Origin: Capsicum annuum
Taxonomy: Eukaryota; Streptophyta; Magnoliopsida; Solanales; Solanaceae
Assembly (NCBI RefSeq): GCF_002878395.1
Contig: NC_061120.1
Coordinates: 119,910,585 to 119,974,584, forward strand
DNA: 64,000 nucleotides
Reading direction: 5' to 3'
The first letter of the stretch is position 1, and every line of letters begins with the position of its first letter. Shown here piece by piece: positions 61,086 through 64,000 of the stretch. Below the pieces are notes generated by a model. It searched no databases, was not told where the DNA came from, and was given only the letters and a program-made list of their open reading frames with translations. Both the position numbers and the translations under genes were made by a program.

Positions 61086-61557
61086 CTAGTTTAACCACAC
61101 GTGCCTCACACGTGTAAATTTTGATTATTTAAAATTAGACAATTTTATCTATTACAATAATTTTTAATGAAGTGAAAAAAGTTCAAAATATATATTTTAT
61201 TATAAGCACATATATACTTTACCACCAAAAGTTTCAAGTGGTTGATGGATTTTATATATTGTACATGTAGATGATGATTTATAAACTTTATAAATCTTCT
61301 TAAAATCAAATTTATTTGATTTAAAATTCTTAAATTAATGAAAAAAATATTAGTTGTCATTGATCTTGATGACTTCTAATAAGGAAAGTTTTTATCATAA
61401 ATATATTTAATTAATTTTTAACTCTTAAATATTAAGAAAAAATAGTGAAAAAATGATTTTGTCTAAAGCAAAGACTTTTAATGAAGGGTAAAAAGTTCAA
61501 ACGATATTTTTAAGGACCTTCACACTTTTAATATATTAATTATATTATAATTATAGA
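61086..61557 (-). mobile_element. Candidate non-autonomous Helitron, 472 bp
   Basis: On the minus strand the 3' end reads ACACGTG-TGAGG-CACGTGT, a 7-bp stem hairpin, then GGTTAAA and CTAG, the canonical Helitron 3' structure (hairpin some 10 bp before CTRR). The proposed 5' end is TCTATAATTATAAT (61557 downwards), followed by ATATTAAAAGTGTGAAG, which resembles plant Helitron 5' ends. The flanks are A and T, as expected for insertion within an AT dinucleotide. No ORF. Termini were read by eye and the 5' end is less certain. Confidence 0.55.
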
Positions 61558-61754
61558 TATAAATTATGAATTATAGATTGTAGATTATTGATGATAAATT
61601 AATTAATAATGTATGTGCTGTGCGTGTGTGCTTCATGTCAAGTCATATGTGAAGTATTAATATCTTAATCGTCTCAGATGATGTGAACTATCACATCCTG
61701 GATAATAACAAAAAAAACAGATAGTAATAGATCAGAAATTACAACAAATAAATT

Positions 61755-62125
61755 GATTAAATCTAACTTTTACACAAAAATTTCTCAAAGTATGATCGAA
61801 CATTCACCTACCACTATAAATTCAATAGAACAATACGATAATCGAGATATTAAACAATGCAATTAAATCCTAACCTTAAGAAAAATTCTCAAAGCCCGAT
61901 CACATGTTAATCTATCACTTGAAAAACAACAAATAATAACAGAACAGAAACTACTGCATTCGAGAATATTAAAATAATATCATCAAACATAACCTTAACG
62001 CAAATTTTTCAAAGTCCGACCAATCATTCTTCTGCAACATAGACTTGAACATAACAAAAACGATAATAAAATAATACAATAAACGAAATATTAGGATAAT
62101 ACTATTAAACCTAACCTTTTGTGAT
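61755..62125. repeat. Tandem array, about three copies of a ~115-bp AT-rich unit
   Basis: Units begin with a TAAA(T/C)CTAACCTT-like word (61757, 61864, 61988, and a partial one at 62104), followed by TTCTCAAAG(T/C)(C/A)CGA and an ATACAATAA...CGA(G/A)ATATTA block. Copies differ considerably. Confidence 0.65.
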
Positions 62126-62264
62126 TGTAGATGACACCTTTAGAGCTCATAAAAAAAAAAAAAACTATTAGAATATCTCCCCCAACAAATTTTACATTGT
62201 GGATGTTATTAAATTATTGTAGAAAAAAGAATTCTTCAATACTTTTTACTACAAAAAAGAATCA

Positions 62265-62510
62265 TCTAAATATGAAAATTTTTTATTTTTTGTTACGAAA
62301 AGGAAAAAATTAATTATGGTATCAAATTAAAATATGAAAGATTTTTATTTTTATGTTGCGAAATGGAAAAAATTAATTATGGTATTAAATTAAAGAAAAA
62401 ACGAATTATCCAATACTTTTTCCTACAAAACAAATTTATCAAAATATGAAAGATTTTTTTTTTATGTTGTGAAAAGAAAAAAATTAATTATGGTATCAAA
62501 TTAATACTAT
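62265..62510. repeat. Tandem array, three copies of a ~62-bp AT-rich unit
   Basis: Each unit contains AATATGAAA, a T-rich run, a variant of TGTTGCGAAAAGGAAAAAAT and TAATTATGGTATCAAATTAA (62271, 62331, 62440). Copies two and three are separated by about 45 bp that resembles 62215-62270, hinting at a longer ~110-bp period. Confidence 0.65.
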
Positions 62511-62689
62511 AGCATACCTTTAGGAAATTGAAAATTTTTCCTCAAAAATTTAATTACGTTTTTTCTTTTTTTTTTTCCTTAAAAAATTAAAAAAAAAGTT
62601 TTTTCTTTTTTGGTTTTTTTGTGGAACTTTAGGGTATTTTCGGTTTTTATGTTTTTTAAGGAAAATTTTTCAAAGGATACGCTTTTTTT

Positions 62690-62838
62690 TACCATATCTT
62701 ATAGAAATCTTATATTTAAATATTACAATATAATGATATAATAAATAAAGAAAAATAGTAAAAAGATGATTTTATCAAAAGTACAGACTTTTAATGAAGG
62801 ACAAAAAATTCAAATCACTTTTCTAAGGGTCTTCACAC

Positions 62839-62907
<69 letters not shown>
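62690..62907 (-). repeat. Second Helitron-like 5' segment with long (TA)n
   Basis: 62750-62850 resembles 61430-61540 of the candidate Helitron (GACTTTTAATGAAGG; then (C/G)TTCACACTTTTAATATAT) in the same orientation. It runs into an uninterrupted TA repeat of about 60 bp at 62846-62907, so its true terminus cannot be read. Confidence 0.55.
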
Positions 62908-62909
<2 letters not shown>

Positions 62910-63786
62910 TATTCTTTTTGTTGAATGAACTCAAATTTGTTATCATAGGGACCTTTTCTTAAGAGATCAAAAGAAGATAAGATTAATGTTTAGAATTCGA
63001 TTGTTATTATTATTGTTTTAGTTAGAAATCAAATATTATTATTTTCTTTAAGAGATTACAAAAATAAAGAAACTACAAAGCATAATCGTGTGCTTAAAAA
63101 ACGAAGGAAAAAAATTAACGGGAATGACGCTCAATCAGCAGACAACATCAACAAATAAAAAGAAAGTGGGTTGACAAGTGTATATCATTTGCAATAAAAA
63201 TGGTTGAATGGTCCTTTTAGGTAATAAAGGATAATTACGTTGGTTTTAGGTAAGGAATTTTGACCCAATGAATACTTTGTCTAATTTTTTTATTTATTAT
63301 TATAAAGTATGATCCAATGGTCATTTTACTTAAAATAATAAGAATATTCTTGTGTTTTAATTAGTCAAGCTACTTAAAATAAATATTTCCTTCAATGTTC
63401 CGTTTCAACGTTCTGATTCAAAGCCAAATGTACCTTACATAAAAATGCTTGGTTTCGCACTTTAGTTGTATCATATTCAGGAATCCAGCACCCGTAGGCA
63501 ACCAAATCTTGTCCCAAGCAACATGAGCTCTCTCGGTCACAATAGATTCTACAAAACAAAAGTAACTTTTACACACTACTTTATTCATTTTAATCACTTT
63601 CTGAGGTAAGAGGAAACAATTGCGACAAGTAGGCAAGAACGCCTAATAACACATCTTTGATAAGTTGTAATTGTGTTTTATTTGTCACTCCCCTATCCAT
63701 CTAGTAGACGATTTGAGTAGTTATATTTTCTACCATAGGCTTACATCGTAACAGTGAGTCTCGTGGTAGAAAGTGGGACTTCATGG
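62908..63786. other. AT-rich intergenic sequence
   Basis: No convincing ORF; the minus-strand ORF at 63418-63636 has no recognisable family. GTAGAC/GTGGTAGA words near 63700-63770 echo the motif repeated in the MULE. Confidence 0.45.
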
Positions 63787-64000
63787 TAAGGGTGTCAAAC
63801 GGACCGGTTTTAACTGGCCCGGCCCAATAAAAGAAACCGGACCGGTTTGACCCGGCCTGGTAAGCCTAAGGGCTTGTTAATATTTCTGTATATGTTTCAC
63901 TATCTTCGGAATCATAATTATCTTTCTAAGTTTTCCTCATTAATTTCTTTTTGTTTTTCATTGATTTTTAAATTTTTTGTATTTGTTAATATTTCTGTAT
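63787..64000 (+). mobile_element. Possible 5' end of a hAT-like DNA transposon, cut by window end
   Basis: Starts TAAGGGTGTCAAACGGACCG, like the TAGGGGTGTCAAACGG ends of many plant hAT elements. It is followed by GC-rich subterminal words (two copies of GGACCGGTTT, two GGCCCGG/ACCCGGCC variants) standing out from the AT-rich surroundings. The word GTTAATATTTCTGTAT occurs at about 63875 and 63985. The transposase and far end lie outside the window. Confidence 0.4.

Overview
The window is plant nuclear DNA, very probably from a dicot of the nightshade family (Solanaceae). I infer this from three things: the Au-SINE/RTE-type LINE tail ending in (TTG)n, the Tekay-like Gypsy LTRs, and a solendovirus/petuvirus-like endogenous pararetrovirus. 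I find no intact host gene, tRNA, rRNA or CRISPR array. Almost everything up to 46.5 kb is nested LTR retrotransposons. The rest is DNA transposons, a viral fossil and AT-rich repeats.

Layout. 1-9035: a minus-strand LTR element (E1) with about 2.7 kb LTRs and a 3.9 kb non-coding core. It carries a 100-N assembly gap whose two flanks are identical over 180 bp. 9036-12570: a LINE scrap, then the 3' end of a plus-strand Tekay-like Gypsy element with a second LINE fragment inside its LTR. 12571-39789: a second minus-strand non-coding LTR element (E2). Its core is split by a 19.7 kb Athila-like Gypsy element (14460-34153; gag, protease, RT/RNase H, integrase and a third ORF, all degenerate). That element's third ORF is split by a non-autonomous LTR element (19047-24742, target duplication CACCA). 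One LTR of the latter is split by a 1.5 kb solo LTR (19456-20950, duplication CGTTT). E2's upstream LTR is split by another solo LTR (36960-39625, duplication CTTAA). 39790-46461: another E2-type LTR and a truncated plus-strand Tekay-like element.

47.27-56.21 kb looks like one Mutator-like transposon (MULE) of about 9 kb with related terminal inverted repeats. It carries a broken MuDR-type transposase (+), a degenerate GRF-type zinc-finger gene (+), a degenerate DUF1985 gene (-), a 60-bp tandem array and a near-palindrome of about 1 kb. 56.95-60.84 kb is a decayed, 3'-truncated caulimovirid insertion ending beside TA-rich repeats. 61.09-61.56 kb fits a small non-autonomous Helitron. It is followed by two short tandem arrays, a second Helitron-like end with a long (TA)n tract, and at the right edge the possible start of a hAT-like transposon.

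Boundaries were placed by eye from repeated copies, target duplications, primer-binding sites and polypurine tracts. Domain names come from recognised motifs and no database search was run.
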